Shown in pieces: positions 15,915 through 24,449 of a DNA stretch of 64,000 nucleotides. Made by a program: the position numbers and the translations under genes. Below the pieces are notes generated by a model. It ran no database searches and was not told where the DNA came from. It saw only the letters and a program-made list of their open reading frames with translations. This stretch comes from Bacilli bacterium (GTDB lineage: Bacteria; Bacillota_I; Bacilli_A; RF39; UBA660). Position 1 is the stretch's first letter. Every line of letters starts with the position of its first letter. Location: contig JAFXOW010000036.1 of assembly GCA_017528315.1 (NCBI GenBank), positions 1 to 64,000 on the forward strand, given 5' to 3'.

Positions 15915-16628
15915 ATGAAAATAGGTATGTTTGATTCAGGAATAGGAGGACTTAATGTTTTAAAGGAATTTATTAATAAATATCCTAATAACCACTATTA
16001 TTATTATGGTGATACTTTAAATGTTCCTTATGGTGATAAAGATAAAGATACTTTACTTGAATTTTCAAGTAGAATAGTTAATTTTTTTGAAGAAATTAAA
16101 GTTGATTTAATAATAATTGCCTGTGGTACCGTGTCATCAACTTGTCTTAATGAATTAAGAAATATTACAACTATTCCTATTTTGGATATTATTAGTCCAA
16201 CCATTAATTATTTAAAAAAAATAAATTTAGAAAAGATAGTTGTTTTGGGTACTAATAGAACCATTAATAGTCATATATTTAAAAATAGTTTAAATAATTT
16301 AGTAGAAGTTGCAACTCCGGAATTTGTACCTATGCTTGAAAATAATAGTATAGATACTGATATTATAAAAAAATATGTCGTAGAATTTAAAAATTATGAT
16401 GCAATAGTCCTTGGTTGCACGCATTATCCCTTATTAATTTTAGAATTAAAAAAGTATGTTAGTTCTAACACAATCATGATTGATATGGGTAAAGTAATTG
16501 TTGATAGTATGAATATTTCAAGTAAAGATACATATAATTTAGATTTATATTTTACGAAAATAGATGATAATTTAAGGAAAAATATAGAAAAAATAATAAA
16601 AAGTACTTATAAAATACATTTAGTCTAA
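15915..16628 (+). CDS. murI: Glutamate racemase
   Basis: 237 aa. Makes D-glutamate for peptidoglycan. N-terminal FDSGIGGLNVL carries the substrate Asp/Ser; the two catalytic cysteines are C70 (IIACGTVSST) and C168 (VLGCTHYPLL). The family consensus around the first is ACNTA, so Asn is replaced by Gly and Ala by Val here. Both Cys and the THYPL block are intact, so activity is expected. GAGGAAAGG precedes the ATG and the gene follows ttcA-like directly. Confidence 0.88.
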   Translation: MKIGMFDSGIGGLNVLKEFINKYPNNHYYYYGDTLNVPYGDKDKDTLLEFSSRIVNFFEEIKVDLIIIACGTVSSTCLNELRNITTIPILDIISPTINYLKKINLEKIVVLGTNRTINSHIFKNSLNNLVEVATPEFVPMLENNSIDTDIIKKYVVEFKNYDAIVLGCTHYPLLILELKKYVSSNTIMIDMGKVIVDSMNISSKDTYNLDLYFTKIDDNLRKNIEKIIKSTYKIHLV

Positions 16629-16635
16629 AAAATGT

Positions 16636-16664
16636 TTGCAATTTATTAAAAAATATGATATTAT
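16636..16664 (+). promoter_or_regulatory. Promoter of rplS
   Basis: TTGCAA (16636-16641), 17-bp spacer, TGA-TATTAT (TATTAT 16659-16664). Confidence 0.75.
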
Positions 16665-16669
16665 CTTAA

Positions 16670-16709
16670 ATGTAATTCGCTGTAGGTCTTAGACTTATAT
16701 AATTACAAT
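16670..16709 (+). promoter_or_regulatory. L19-leader-like hairpin before rplS
   Basis: TGTAATT and AATTACA form a 7-bp stem enclosing CGCTGTAGG..., starting at the expected transcript start. The GTAATTCGCTGT wording and position resemble the L19 autoregulatory leader of Bacilli (from memory). Control of rplS by free L19 is inferred. Confidence 0.55.
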
Positions 16710-16727
16710 TAGAAAGGAAAGTGTATT

Positions 16728-17066
16728 ATGAACGTAATTGACAAAATTACAGCGTCACAGTTAAATCCAAACATACCTGAATTTCGTGTTGGTGATACTG
16801 TTAGAGTGGATGTAAAAATCATCGAGGGAAAAAGAGAGAGAATTCAAGCTTATGAAGGAATAGTTATTAAAAGACATGGAAGTGGAGTAAGTGAAACATT
16901 CACGGTAAGAAAAGTTTCTTATGGTGTTGGTGTTGAAAGAACATTCCCTGTTAATTCTCCAAAGATTGCTAACATTGTTGTGGTTAAAAAAGGTAAAGTA
17001 AGACGTGCTAAATTAACATTCTTAAGAGATATGGCTGGACAATATAAAATTAAAGAAAGAAATTAA
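16728..17066 (+). CDS. rplS: 50S ribosomal protein L19
   Basis: 112 aa, normal length. Recognised by [52 protein letters not shown] and [11 protein letters not shown]19 sits at the 30S-50S interface. AGAAAGGAAAG precedes the ATG. trmD and rimM, which often come before rplS, are not here. Confidence 0.97.
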   Translation: MNVIDKITASQLNPNIPEFRVGDTVRVDVKIIEGKRERIQAYEGIVIKRHGSGVSETFTVRKVSYGVGVERTFPVNSPKIANIVVVKKGKVRRAKLTFLRDMAGQYKIKERN

Positions 17067-17074
17067 GAAAGGTG

Positions 17075-17104
17075 GGGTTAGGAGTAAATTACTAACCCTT
17101 TTTT
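17075..17104 (+). terminator. Intrinsic terminator between rplS and lepB
   Basis: GGGTTAG (17075-17081), 10-nt loop, CTAACCC (17092-17098), TTTTTT. It ends 5 bp before the lepB ATG, so lepB depends on read-through or a promoter I do not see. Confidence 0.85.
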
Positions 17105-17109
17105 GGTAT

Positions 17110-17604
17110 ATGAATGATAAAATAAAAGAGATAATCGAATTTGTAATTGTAATTGGAGTAGTTTTATTAATTAAACAATTTATCATAACACCAATTCGTG
17201 TTAATCAAAGTAGTATGAATGATACATTGCATGACAAAGATATTATGATATTAGATAAAATTAGTTATCGTTTTCAAAAAATTAAAAGATTTGATATTGT
17301 AGTAATAAAAAAAGAAGATGAATATTTAATTAAGAGAGTAATTGGACTTCCAGGTGAAATTATTAAATATGAAGATAATAAATTATATGTTGATGGAAAA
17401 TTGATTGAAGAAAACTTTTTACACAAGAATACTAAAGATTATGAATTAACTCAACCTATTCCAAGTGACTATTATTTTGTAATTGGAGATAATAGACCTA
17501 ATTCACTTGATTCTAGAGTATTTGGATTTGTAAGTCGTGATGAGATTATTGGTAAAACTAATTTAGTAATTTATCCTTTCTCGCATTTTGGAGTAAAGAA
17601 ATAG
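17110..17604 (+). CDS. lepB: Signal peptidase I
   Basis: 164 aa with one N-terminal membrane segment (about 9-27). Catalytic Ser35 is in NQSSMNDTL and the Lys75 base in LIKRVIGLPG; the GDNRPNSLDSR box is near the C-terminus. It cleaves signal peptides of exported proteins, many of which occur in this window. The SD AAAGGTGG (17068-17075) is 36 nt from the ATG and separated from it by the terminator hairpin; only GGTAT stands directly before the ATG. Confidence 0.93.
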   Translation: MNDKIKEIIEFVIVIGVVLLIKQFIITPIRVNQSSMNDTLHDKDIMILDKISYRFQKIKRFDIVVIKKEDEYLIKRVIGLPGEIIKYEDNKLYVDGKLIEENFLHKNTKDYELTQPIPSDYYFVIGDNRPNSLDSRVFGFVSRDEIIGKTNLVIYPFSHFGVKK

Positions 17605-17610
17605 TAATAA

Positions 17611-17646
17611 AAATGATATTATAGATTCTATGTATCATTTTTTTTT
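17611..17646 (+). terminator. Intrinsic terminator after lepB
   Basis: AAATGATA (17611-17618) and TATCATTT (17633-17640), then TTTTTT. Confidence 0.75.
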
Positions 17647-17652
17647 ATTCTT

Positions 17653-17661
17653 TGATATAAT
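17653..17661 (+). promoter_or_regulatory. Extended -10 promoter of the HAD operon
   Basis: TGA-TATAAT, TATAAT at 17656-17661, 31 bp before the start codon at 17693. Confidence 0.55.
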
Positions 17662-17692
17662 AAAAGTGACTTAAATTTAAGAGGTGGTATTA

Positions 17693-18292
17693 ATGTATAA
17701 TATTATATTTGATTTAGGTGGGGTTATATTAAAAGACAAATCAATTAATGTTTTAAGTCAATTAAATTTAACTGATGATGAATATCAGGAATTAAGTAAA
17801 TTTTTTGATAATTTTAAACCTCTCGATTTAGGAAAAATGACCTTAGAAGAAAAATTTTATAATTGTAATATTAATAAAAATATTGAAGAAAAATATAAAG
17901 ATTTTCTTATTAATTATTATAAAAAACGCGAAATTGATTTTGAATTGATAAAACTGATTGATAAACTTAAAAGATTGGGTCATCACATTTATATTTTATC
18001 TGATAATAATTTAGAAGCAATTAATTATTATAAAAAACTAGATCATTTTAAAGATATTGATGGTTTTATTGCTTCATATGAATATGGTACTTTAAAACGA
18101 GATGGTAAGTTATTTCAAATATTTTTAGATAAATATCATTTAGAAGCCGAGAATTGTTATTTTATAGATGATCGAGATATAAATATAAAAGTAGCAGAAG
18201 AATATGGTTTTAAAACATTTAAATATGATTTTAATATTGATGAATTAAAAGAAGATTTAAGAAAAAATAATATCTTAAGTGAGGTATTATGA
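17693..18292 (+). CDS. HAD-superfamily hydrolase, subfamily IA-like
   Basis: 199 aa. Motif I is FDLGGVILKD (nucleophile Asp; the second Asp is replaced by Gly as in YihX-type members), motif II ILSDNN, motif III Lys in the TLKRDGKLF region, motif IV FIDDRDINI. A helical cap lies between about 25 and 95. The substrate is probably a small phosphorylated metabolite; it cannot be named. ATG at 17693 with GAGGTGG 5 bp upstream. It is first in a run of four genes, coupled by ATGA overlap to the next. Confidence 0.8.
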   Translation: MYNIIFDLGGVILKDKSINVLSQLNLTDDEYQELSKFFDNFKPLDLGKMTLEEKFYNCNINKNIEEKYKDFLINYYKKREIDFELIKLIDKLKRLGHHIYILSDNNLEAINYYKKLDHFKDIDGFIASYEYGTLKRDGKLFQIFLDKYHLEAENCYFIDDRDINIKVAEEYGFKTFKYDFNIDELKEDLRKNNILSEVL

Positions 18293-18669
18293 AATTTAGT
18301 GAATATAATATATTTAATCCAGATGGTAAAAGCAACTGTGTAATTAGAACTTTTTGTAAGATATTTAATAAAAGTTATGAAGATATTTATAACGATTTAT
18401 GTCAAATTAAAGAAGAATTAAATTCTAGTTTATTTAATGATATAGAAGTATTTGAAACTTATATGAAAAGAAATAATATCTTTAAAATTAATAATATAAA
18501 AGATATTAAAATAAAAGATTTAAAGTTAGAAAATGGAATATATGTTATATTTTGTTATGATAAGAAAAGTTTTTATCATATGGTACCTATTATTAATAAT
18601 ATTTTATATGATAAAGATAGTAAAAGTTTAGATTTATATATAATTACTTTATATAAGTTAAAGAGGTGA
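18289..18669 (+). CDS. Small protein with a papain-like Cys/His layout, unknown function
   Basis: 126 aa, start overlaps the HAD stop (ATGA). GKSNCVIRTFCKIFNKSYEDIYNDL near residues 13-38 (quoted core NCVIRTFCKIF) puts a Cys at the N-end of a helix, and SFYHMVPIINN near 93-103 gives a His on a strand followed by an acidic stretch. This order is that of compact papain-like (C39/NlpC-like) folds, and similar small NCVIR-type proteins occur in Bacillota and phages as I recall. No signal peptide, so cytosolic. Peptidase, transglutaminase-like or non-catalytic roles are all possible. Confidence 0.6.
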   Translation: MKFSEYNIFNPDGKSNCVIRTFCKIFNKSYEDIYNDLCQIKEELNSSLFNDIEVFETYMKRNNIFKINNIKDIKIKDLKLENGIYVIFCYDKKSFYHMVPIINNILYDKDSKSLDLYIITLYKLKR

Positions 18670-18674
18670 TACTT

Positions 18675-19448
18675 ATGAAAAATATAGAATTATTAAATAT
18701 TTGTTATAAATTTTTTAATAGATTTATAACTGCTGATATATTAATTGATCAATTTGAAAATATTGATAAATCAAAGTTATCAGATGATGATATAGAAAAA
18801 ACTAACAAATTATTGAATGAAATAAAAGAAATAGCTAATAATACTTCAAATAAAGTTGATGAATATGTTATAAAGAAAAAAGAAGATATTAATAATTTAA
18901 TAAAAAAATTTGAACAAATACCAGAAGATGATGATAATAGTGAATTTCTGAATCAACGATTAAATAATTTAAAAAAAGAATATAATAAAGAAATAGATTC
19001 TCAAGAAAGATGGTTTAAAATAACAGATTGTATCGATAAAAATGATTATTTTAATCAGCTTTTTGAAAGTTTAACTGATTATGAATTATTGGAATTTATT
19101 GCTCAAAATATTCAAGCTCCTTTTCCACCAAATTTAAATCAAGAAGAATTTAATCGATTAGTTAAAGTTGGTATTGAAAAAGATGAAAGAGAATGGTTAT
19201 TTAGACTTGCATTCAATTATGAAAGAAATAATATAAATTTTGATAGTATTGTGGATTATTTTATAAAGAAAAAAGATGGATATTATCTTGCTGAATTAAT
19301 AAGTGCTGTTGGTGAATGTTTAGATATTGATATTATATTTGATAAAATTGTTGATAAAGATTTAATAGAAGATTTGAAAAAAAGAAAAGATGTTATTAGT
19401 TCTTATGTTTCAGAAGAACAATTTAATAAATTATTGGAAAAAATATAA
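18675..19448 (+). CDS. Helical protein of unknown function, 257 aa
   Basis: Not recognised. Mostly helical and highly charged: a Lys/Glu/Asp/Asn-rich coiled stretch fills about 30-125, and the second half has short helical repeats with bulky pairs (ERWFKITDCID, EREWLFRLAFNYERNN). No signal peptide or membrane span. ATG at 18675 with AGAGGTGAT upstream, 5 bp after the stop of the papain-like gene, so co-translated in the HAD operon. Could be a partner of the preceding protein. Confidence 0.6.
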   Translation: MKNIELLNICYKFFNRFITADILIDQFENIDKSKLSDDDIEKTNKLLNEIKEIANNTSNKVDEYVIKKKEDINNLIKKFEQIPEDDDNSEFLNQRLNNLKKEYNKEIDSQERWFKITDCIDKNDYFNQLFESLTDYELLEFIAQNIQAPFPPNLNQEEFNRLVKVGIEKDEREWLFRLAFNYERNNINFDSIVDYFIKKKDGYYLAELISAVGECLDIDIIFDKIVDKDLIEDLKKRKDVISSYVSEEQFNKLLEKI

Positions 19449-19495
19449 AAATAGTATTTAATTACATTTTACTTTTAATAAATGAGGTAATATAT

Positions 19496-19903
19496 ATGAA
19501 TTATACAATTGAAAAATTAAGTATAGATAATGCATATGATTATGCTTATGTTAATTCTCATGCATGGTTGGAATCATATAAAGGTATAATAGATGAAGAA
19601 TATCTTGAAACGATAAATACTTTAGAAAGTATTGAAAATTATAGTGAAAAATTAAAAGGATATGTAGTTAATAGTCCAGATCATTTTTTCTTGTTGAAGG
19701 TAAAAGGAAAACCAGTAGGTATTCTTTCTGTTAGAAATTCTAAATATGAAGATTATCAAGATTGTGGAGAACTTGGTGCAATATACCTATTAAACGAAGT
19801 AAAAGGACAAGGTTATGGAAAAATCCTTTTTGAATATGCTAAAGAAGAATTAAAAAAGACTGGAGGAAAATTAAAGCATGGCAACCAGGATGGGAATATA
19901 TAA
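19496..19903 (+). pseudogene. GNAT-family acetyltransferase, C-terminally truncated
   Basis: 135 aa read as a Gcn5-type N-acetyltransferase: N-terminal IDNAYDYAYVNSHAWLESYKGII, then FLLKVKGKPVGILSVR (strand 4) and the acetyl-CoA loop VKGQGYGKILFEYA. After helix alpha3 the protein ends in KHGNQDGNI; the last two strands and helix of the fold (normally 30-40 residues) are missing. A +1 frame just after reads AWQPGWEYIIN before its own stop, so the end has been rearranged or shifted. Listed as probably broken; a short functional form is possible. Confidence 0.6.
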
Positions 19904-19925
19904 TTAATTAAATTTTAATGAGTAT

Positions 19926-19952
19926 AAAACAGGACGAAAATTCTGTTTTTTA
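19926..19952 (+). terminator. Intrinsic terminator after the GNAT gene
   Basis: AAAACAG (19926-19932) and CTGTTTT (19943-19949) followed by more T. Confidence 0.7.
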
Positions 19953-19961
19953 TGTTATAAT
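19953..19961 (+). promoter_or_regulatory. Extended -10 promoter of rbgA
   Basis: TGT-TATAAT, TATAAT 19956-19961. Confidence 0.55.
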
Positions 19962-19987
19962 CTTAGTAGATAAAGGAGATGAATCTC

Positions 19988-20845
19988 ATGAATGAAAATA
20001 AAACTAATATAAACTGGTATCCAGGTCATATGGCTAAAACTAAAAGAGAAATTAAAGAAAAATTAGAACTAATTGATATAGTATATGAAGTAATAGATGC
20101 AAGGATGCCAATTTCATCTAGAATAATAGATTTAGATGAGTTAATTAAAGATAAGAAAAGAATAATTATTGTTACTAAATATGATTTATGTGATAAGGAA
20201 AAAACTGATAAATTATTAGAAACTTTAAGAAAACAATATGAAGTTATGATTTTTAATTTAAAAAGTATTTCTAAAAAAGAAATAAATGAACTAATTACTA
20301 AAACTAATAATCTTCTTAAGTATTTAAATGAATCAAGAATTAAAAAAGGATTAAAACCAAGAACTTTTAGAGCTTTGGTGGTTGGTGCTCCTAATGTTGG
20401 AAAAAGTACTTTAATTAACAGAATAAGTGGAAAAAATAGTTTAACAACTGGTAATAGAGCTGGAGTTACTAAAGGAATATCTTGGGTTAGAATTAGTAAT
20501 ACTATAGAACTTATAGATACTCCTGGAATACTTTATCCAAAAATAATAGATAATAAAGTAGGACTTAATTTAGCAAGTCTTTCATCAATTAATGAAGATA
20601 TTTTAAATAAACAAGAATTAGCATCTTATATAGTTGAATTTTTGTATTATAATTATAAAGATATTTTAATTAATAGATATATATTGAATGAAAATATAGA
20701 ATTTAATTTAGATAATATATTTGATATGATTGGTAAAAATACTAATTCTTTAAAAAAAGGGAATTTGATTGATTTAGATAAAGTATATACTATCATTATA
20801 AATGATCTAAAAGAGGGTAGAATTAAAAATATTACTATGGATTAA
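19988..20845 (+). CDS. rbgA: Ribosome biogenesis GTPase RbgA
   Basis: 285 aa circularly permuted GTPase needed for late 50S assembly. N-terminal INWYPGHMAKTKREI is diagnostic. Permuted order is seen: G4-like VTKYDLCD (about 60) comes before G1 GAPNVGKST (about 135) and G3 DTPG (about 178). The C-terminal domain is helical. The ATG at 19988 is used because an upstream in-frame ATG (19979) abuts the SD AAAGGAG with no spacing. Confidence 0.94.
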   Translation: MNENKTNINWYPGHMAKTKREIKEKLELIDIVYEVIDARMPISSRIIDLDELIKDKKRIIIVTKYDLCDKEKTDKLLETLRKQYEVMIFNLKSISKKEINELITKTNNLLKYLNESRIKKGLKPRTFRALVVGAPNVGKSTLINRISGKNSLTTGNRAGVTKGISWVRISNTIELIDTPGILYPKIIDNKVGLNLASLSSINEDILNKQELASYIVEFLYYNYKDILINRYILNENIEFNLDNIFDMIGKNTNSLKKGNLIDLDKVYTIIINDLKEGRIKNITMD

Positions 20846-20846
20846 A

Positions 20847-20877
20847 AAAGAAAGTCGAAATATCGACTTTCTTTAAT
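20847..20877. terminator. Bidirectional terminator between rbgA and pbp1A
   Basis: 12-bp stem AAAGAAAGTCGA (20847-20858), loop AATA, TCGACTTTCTTT (20863-20874); A-rich on the left and T-rich on the right, so it can serve both converging genes. Confidence 0.85.
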
Positions 20878-23686
20878 TTTGTCTATTTTCTGAACTATTG
20901 TCATTTTCATTTGTTGCTTTTTCTTTAATAACAATTTTGTTACTAATATTTCCTGTATAGTCTTTGTAAGTTACTGTATAAGTAATTGTATAGGTTTCAG
21001 CTTCAGTACTGCTAATAGATTGAACAATATCTCCACTTGAATTTTTAACGCTAATTTTAATATTGGATTTATCTAAAGTAACTGCTTTGCCATCAACTTT
21101 TAAAACAACTATATTTCCATTAAATAAATTATCATCTATATTATCACCAATATTTAGATAAGCTGTATTTTTACTAACAGTTAAATCATAGGTTGAGGTA
21201 GATGACAATACTTTGGAAATTTTATCACTTCTTGTACTTTCAGTATCTTTATATCCTGCTTCAACGGAGTAGGTTCCTAAATAATCGCTTTGACCTGTAA
21301 CTGTATAACTTGTTTTAGTTGTAAATCCTAAAAGTTTGTTATTAAAGTAAATATAATATCCAAAGGCTTTATCATTATAATATCCAGGATCCTCAACTTT
21401 ACTCCATGTAAGTTCAACTTTATTGTTCTTATAGCTAACGTTTAAATTTGATGGTGCCGAGAGTTTCGAGTGGGCGACTGAATATTCAGTAGGTTCAGTT
21501 CCTTTTTTAAACAATTCGTATACAACATTAGGACTATATTCGGTTGCAAGAAGTGGTGGATTAGTACCAGCTTCAATTCCTACTTTAACAACACTATCAG
21601 GCATTTCAAAATCGCTTCCATCATGATTAAATACGGCATTAGCAACAGAATTAAATAAATCTTCTCTTTGACGAATAGCAGGATACCAATGTAATACTTT
21701 ATCTAAATGTTCATTATCGAGTTCTTTATATCCATACCAAATTGAAACAACAGTTTTAGTAGTAAAACCAATTACCCAACAATCAGGAATTGCATCATCA
21801 GCAAGTCCCTTATGATATTGCCAAGTATTTGATGGAAAGTTGGTTGTACCAGTTTTAACTGAGAAGTTATCGGTTATATGATATCTACTGTTTTTCATTC
21901 TATTGGTTACAACACCTTTTAAGACATCAGCAATCATATAAGATGTTGAATCGCTTATAATTTGTTTAGTTTCTATTTTAGGTATTATTTCATCTCCTGT
22001 TGAACGAAGGACAATTTTAGAAACTAAATAAGGTTCTGTATATTTTCCTCCATTTGAAAATATTTGGTAAGCACCAGCCATTTGCATTGGATTTGAACCA
22101 TTAAAGGCTCCAATTGCATGAGCTTCATGTAATGTATTGCCACTTATTTCCGGGGTTATTCCAACACTTGTTACTAATTCTATAACTTTCTTTTTATCTA
22201 CTTGTTGGAAAGCTTTAAGAGCTGGTACATTTCTAGAATCAGATAGGGCATATCTTAAAGTAATCCAACCTTTATAATCGCCATCATAGTTTTTAATTGA
22301 TTGTCCACTTGAATAAGTATAAGGACTATCATTAAATAAGGTATAAGTTGACCAATTGTTATATTCAATTCCTGGTGCATAATCAAATAGTGGTTTAGCA
22401 GTTGATCCAATTTGTTTTTTAATATCAGTTGTATAATTATAAAGCATTTCACCATTATAGTTTCGAGCTGCAATTAATGCTTCAACCTTACCAGTTGCGG
22501 AGTCAACTGCAACAATTCCTGTTTGAACGTAATCATCTATCCAACTATAAGTTTCACCACTTGCAACTTTATTTAGAGCATCTTGTTTCTCTCGATTCAT
22601 ATTTGTATAAATTAACATTGAGGTTGTATTTGGATCAAGACCATATTTATCTTTTATTTCATCTCTTAAGGTATCAATATATCCTTGATAAACACTTTGA
22701 TTAGAATTTTGAATATTTAGTAAACTCTTAACAGGAATGCTTCCAGCTAAATCTGCTTCTTCTTTAGTAATGTAATTATGTCTAACCATTAACTTTAAAA
22801 CAGTTTTGCGACGAGCTTCTGCTTTTTCAGGATTTTTTCTTGGATTATAAGTATCGGGTGCTTGATACATTCCTGCAAGTATTGCGGCTTCCGATAAGTT
22901 TAAATCTTTGGCTGATTTATTAAAATAATATTTACTTGCTTCTTCAACACCATACGCATCACCCAAATTATGATTATTAACATAAAATTCAATTATTTGT
23001 TCTTTAGTATATTGTTTCTCTAATTTAAATACTGCTAAATAGATATCAGTAAATTTACGAACTATTCCTTGAAAACCTTTAGATACGGTATCGGTAAAAC
23101 TATTTTTAATAACTTGCATCGAGATAGTAGAACCACCTCCAGCATCACTATGACCTAAAACTTGTCCAAAAGCAGCTTTACCAAATCTTGCAATATCAAC
23201 ACCATTATGTTGGAAATATCTTGAATCTTCAGTTGCAATTAAAGCATCAATAAATACTTCTGGTAAATCAGTATATTCTATATTTTCACGTTTTTGACTA
23301 CCCATTTTGGCAAATTCTTGACCATTTGAGTCATATATAATTGTTGATTGTTTTTCAGTTAATAAACTAGTTTTAAATTCAGGTGCTGAATAAACAACAT
23401 AACCCATAAAGGCTCCAACGCCAATAATGCCTACAATTCCGAATATTAATATAATTATTAATATAGTTTTTAATATAACTCTTTGAGTCTTTTTCTTTTT
23501 AGTCATATCAAATAATTTAGCAATTCCAAAAATTATTAAAACTCCTAATGCTAAAACAATTGCTGCATCTTTTCCTAAAAATAAATAGAAAACTAATATA
23601 CAAGCAATAATCAATAATAAGGTAATAATTAGGCCTATATTTAATTTAGCTTTTTTTCTTTTGTTTAAGTTATTTCTTTTACTCAT
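20873..23686 (-). CDS. ponA: Bifunctional penicillin-binding protein 1A/1B (class A PBP)
   Basis: 937 aa. Two hydrophobic segments near the N-terminus, GT51 glycosyltransferase domain (ATEDSRYFQHNGVDIARF and GGSTISMQVIKNSF), then the transpeptidase domain with SxxK in GSTAKPLFDY, SxN as SDSRNVP, and KTGTTNF. A fibronectin type III domain (APSNLNVSYKNNKVELTWSK) and a beta-rich Ig-like tail follow, making it longer than many PBP1s. Start at the ATG at 23686 (GGAGG upstream); an earlier in-frame ATG lies in recU. recU-ponA pairing as in B. subtilis. Confidence 0.95.
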   Translation of the reverse strand: MSKRNNLNKRKKAKLNIGLIITLLLIIACILVFYLFLGKDAAIVLALGVLIIFGIAKLFDMTKKKKTQRVILKTILIIILIFGIVGIIGVGAFMGYVVYSAPEFKTSLLTEKQSTIIYDSNGQEFAKMGSQKRENIEYTDLPEVFIDALIATEDSRYFQHNGVDIARFGKAAFGQVLGHSDAGGGSTISMQVIKNSFTDTVSKGFQGIVRKFTDIYLAVFKLEKQYTKEQIIEFYVNNHNLGDAYGVEEASKYYFNKSAKDLNLSEAAILAGMYQAPDTYNPRKNPEKAEARRKTVLKLMVRHNYITKEEADLAGSIPVKSLLNIQNSNQSVYQGYIDTLRDEIKDKYGLDPNTTSMLIYTNMNREKQDALNKVASGETYSWIDDYVQTGIVAVDSATGKVEALIAARNYNGEMLYNYTTDIKKQIGSTAKPLFDYAPGIEYNNWSTYTLFNDSPYTYSSGQSIKNYDGDYKGWITLRYALSDSRNVPALKAFQQVDKKKVIELVTSVGITPEISGNTLHEAHAIGAFNGSNPMQMAGAYQIFSNGGKYTEPYLVSKIVLRSTGDEIIPKIETKQIISDSTSYMIADVLKGVVTNRMKNSRYHITDNFSVKTGTTNFPSNTWQYHKGLADDAIPDCWVIGFTTKTVVSIWYGYKELDNEHLDKVLHWYPAIRQREDLFNSVANAVFNHDGSDFEMPDSVVKVGIEAGTNPPLLATEYSPNVVYELFKKGTEPTEYSVAHSKLSAPSNLNVSYKNNKVELTWSKVEDPGYYNDKAFGYYIYFNNKLLGFTTKTSYTVTGQSDYLGTYSVEAGYKDTESTRSDKISKVLSSTSTYDLTVSKNTAYLNIGDNIDDNLFNGNIVVLKVDGKAVTLDKSNIKISVKNSSGDIVQSISSTEAETYTITYTVTYKDYTGNISNKIVIKEKATNENDNSSENRQN

Positions 23687-24267
23687 AATTTCCTCCATAT
23701 TTTATCTATTATTTCTAAATAATCTAATCTTTTTAAATATTTTTCTTTAATCTGATATCCTTTTTCTTCAATATAATTAAAGGGAATACTACTTTTTTGA
23801 TTTTTGTCAATAAAATCTAGTAAATCAATTCCTTTTAATAAATAAGTTTTATTTAAACTTGTAAATCGAATTATTAAAAAACAAATTCCTTTTTCTTTAA
23901 CAATATTTCTAATATGTTCTATTTGGTGTTTATGAATATTACTTAAAGGAAAATTATTTTTGTTTTTAGTTTCTTTGGCTTCATAATCTATATAATTACC
24001 TTTATAAATACCATTATAATCGGTTGTTGAAGGTTCACTATAGTATGCTTCTGTTATAACTCTTTTTCCATTTTCAAAATTTGCTTTAACTACTTTAATG
24101 GGAGTAGGCTTTTTATAAATATATGCAATACCTTGATCTTTATAATAACGATTTGTAATATTTAAATCTTCTTCTAAGTTCATTCCACGATTTTTATAAT
24201 TAATATTATCTTTATTAATATCTTTAATTGTAATTATATTTTTTTTTATACCTCCAGGATAATTCAT
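23683..24267 (-). CDS. recU: Holliday junction resolvase RecU
   Basis: 194 aa. Recognised by NYKNRGMNLEEDLNITN, the DEK-type nuclease core (STTDYNGIYKGNYIDYEAKETKN: Asp, then Glu-x-Lys), and FPLSNIHKHQIEHI. It cleaves Holliday junctions in recombination and chromosome segregation. Start is the ATG of MNYPGG, placed after TAGGTGGTGG; the five upstream codons are SD. Its TGA overlaps the pbp1A ATG, with the pbp1A SD inside recU. Confidence 0.93.
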   Translation of the reverse strand: MNYPGGIKKNIITIKDINKDNINYKNRGMNLEEDLNITNRYYKDQGIAYIYKKPTPIKVVKANFENGKRVITEAYYSEPSTTDYNGIYKGNYIDYEAKETKNKNNFPLSNIHKHQIEHIRNIVKEKGICFLIIRFTSLNKTYLLKGIDLLDFIDKNQKSSIPFNYIEEKGYQIKEKYLKRLDYLEIIDKIWRKL

Positions 24268-24449
24268 TCCACCACCTACCATGAATTATACTACTTTTTT
24301 TGTCATTTTTCTATAAAAATAGGTTAAAAAATATATTTTGTATTCTAGTTGACATTTTATGTAAAGTAGAGAATTATTTAGAAATTAAGATAGGAATAGT
24401 TATTAAAAAATGTTAAAATGTAGATAGATTAAAATAGAAAGGAATTAAT

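Noticed and set aside
22429-22704. Open frame opposite pbp1A
   Set aside because: Shadow of the PBP transpeptidase coding sequence; no start signal.
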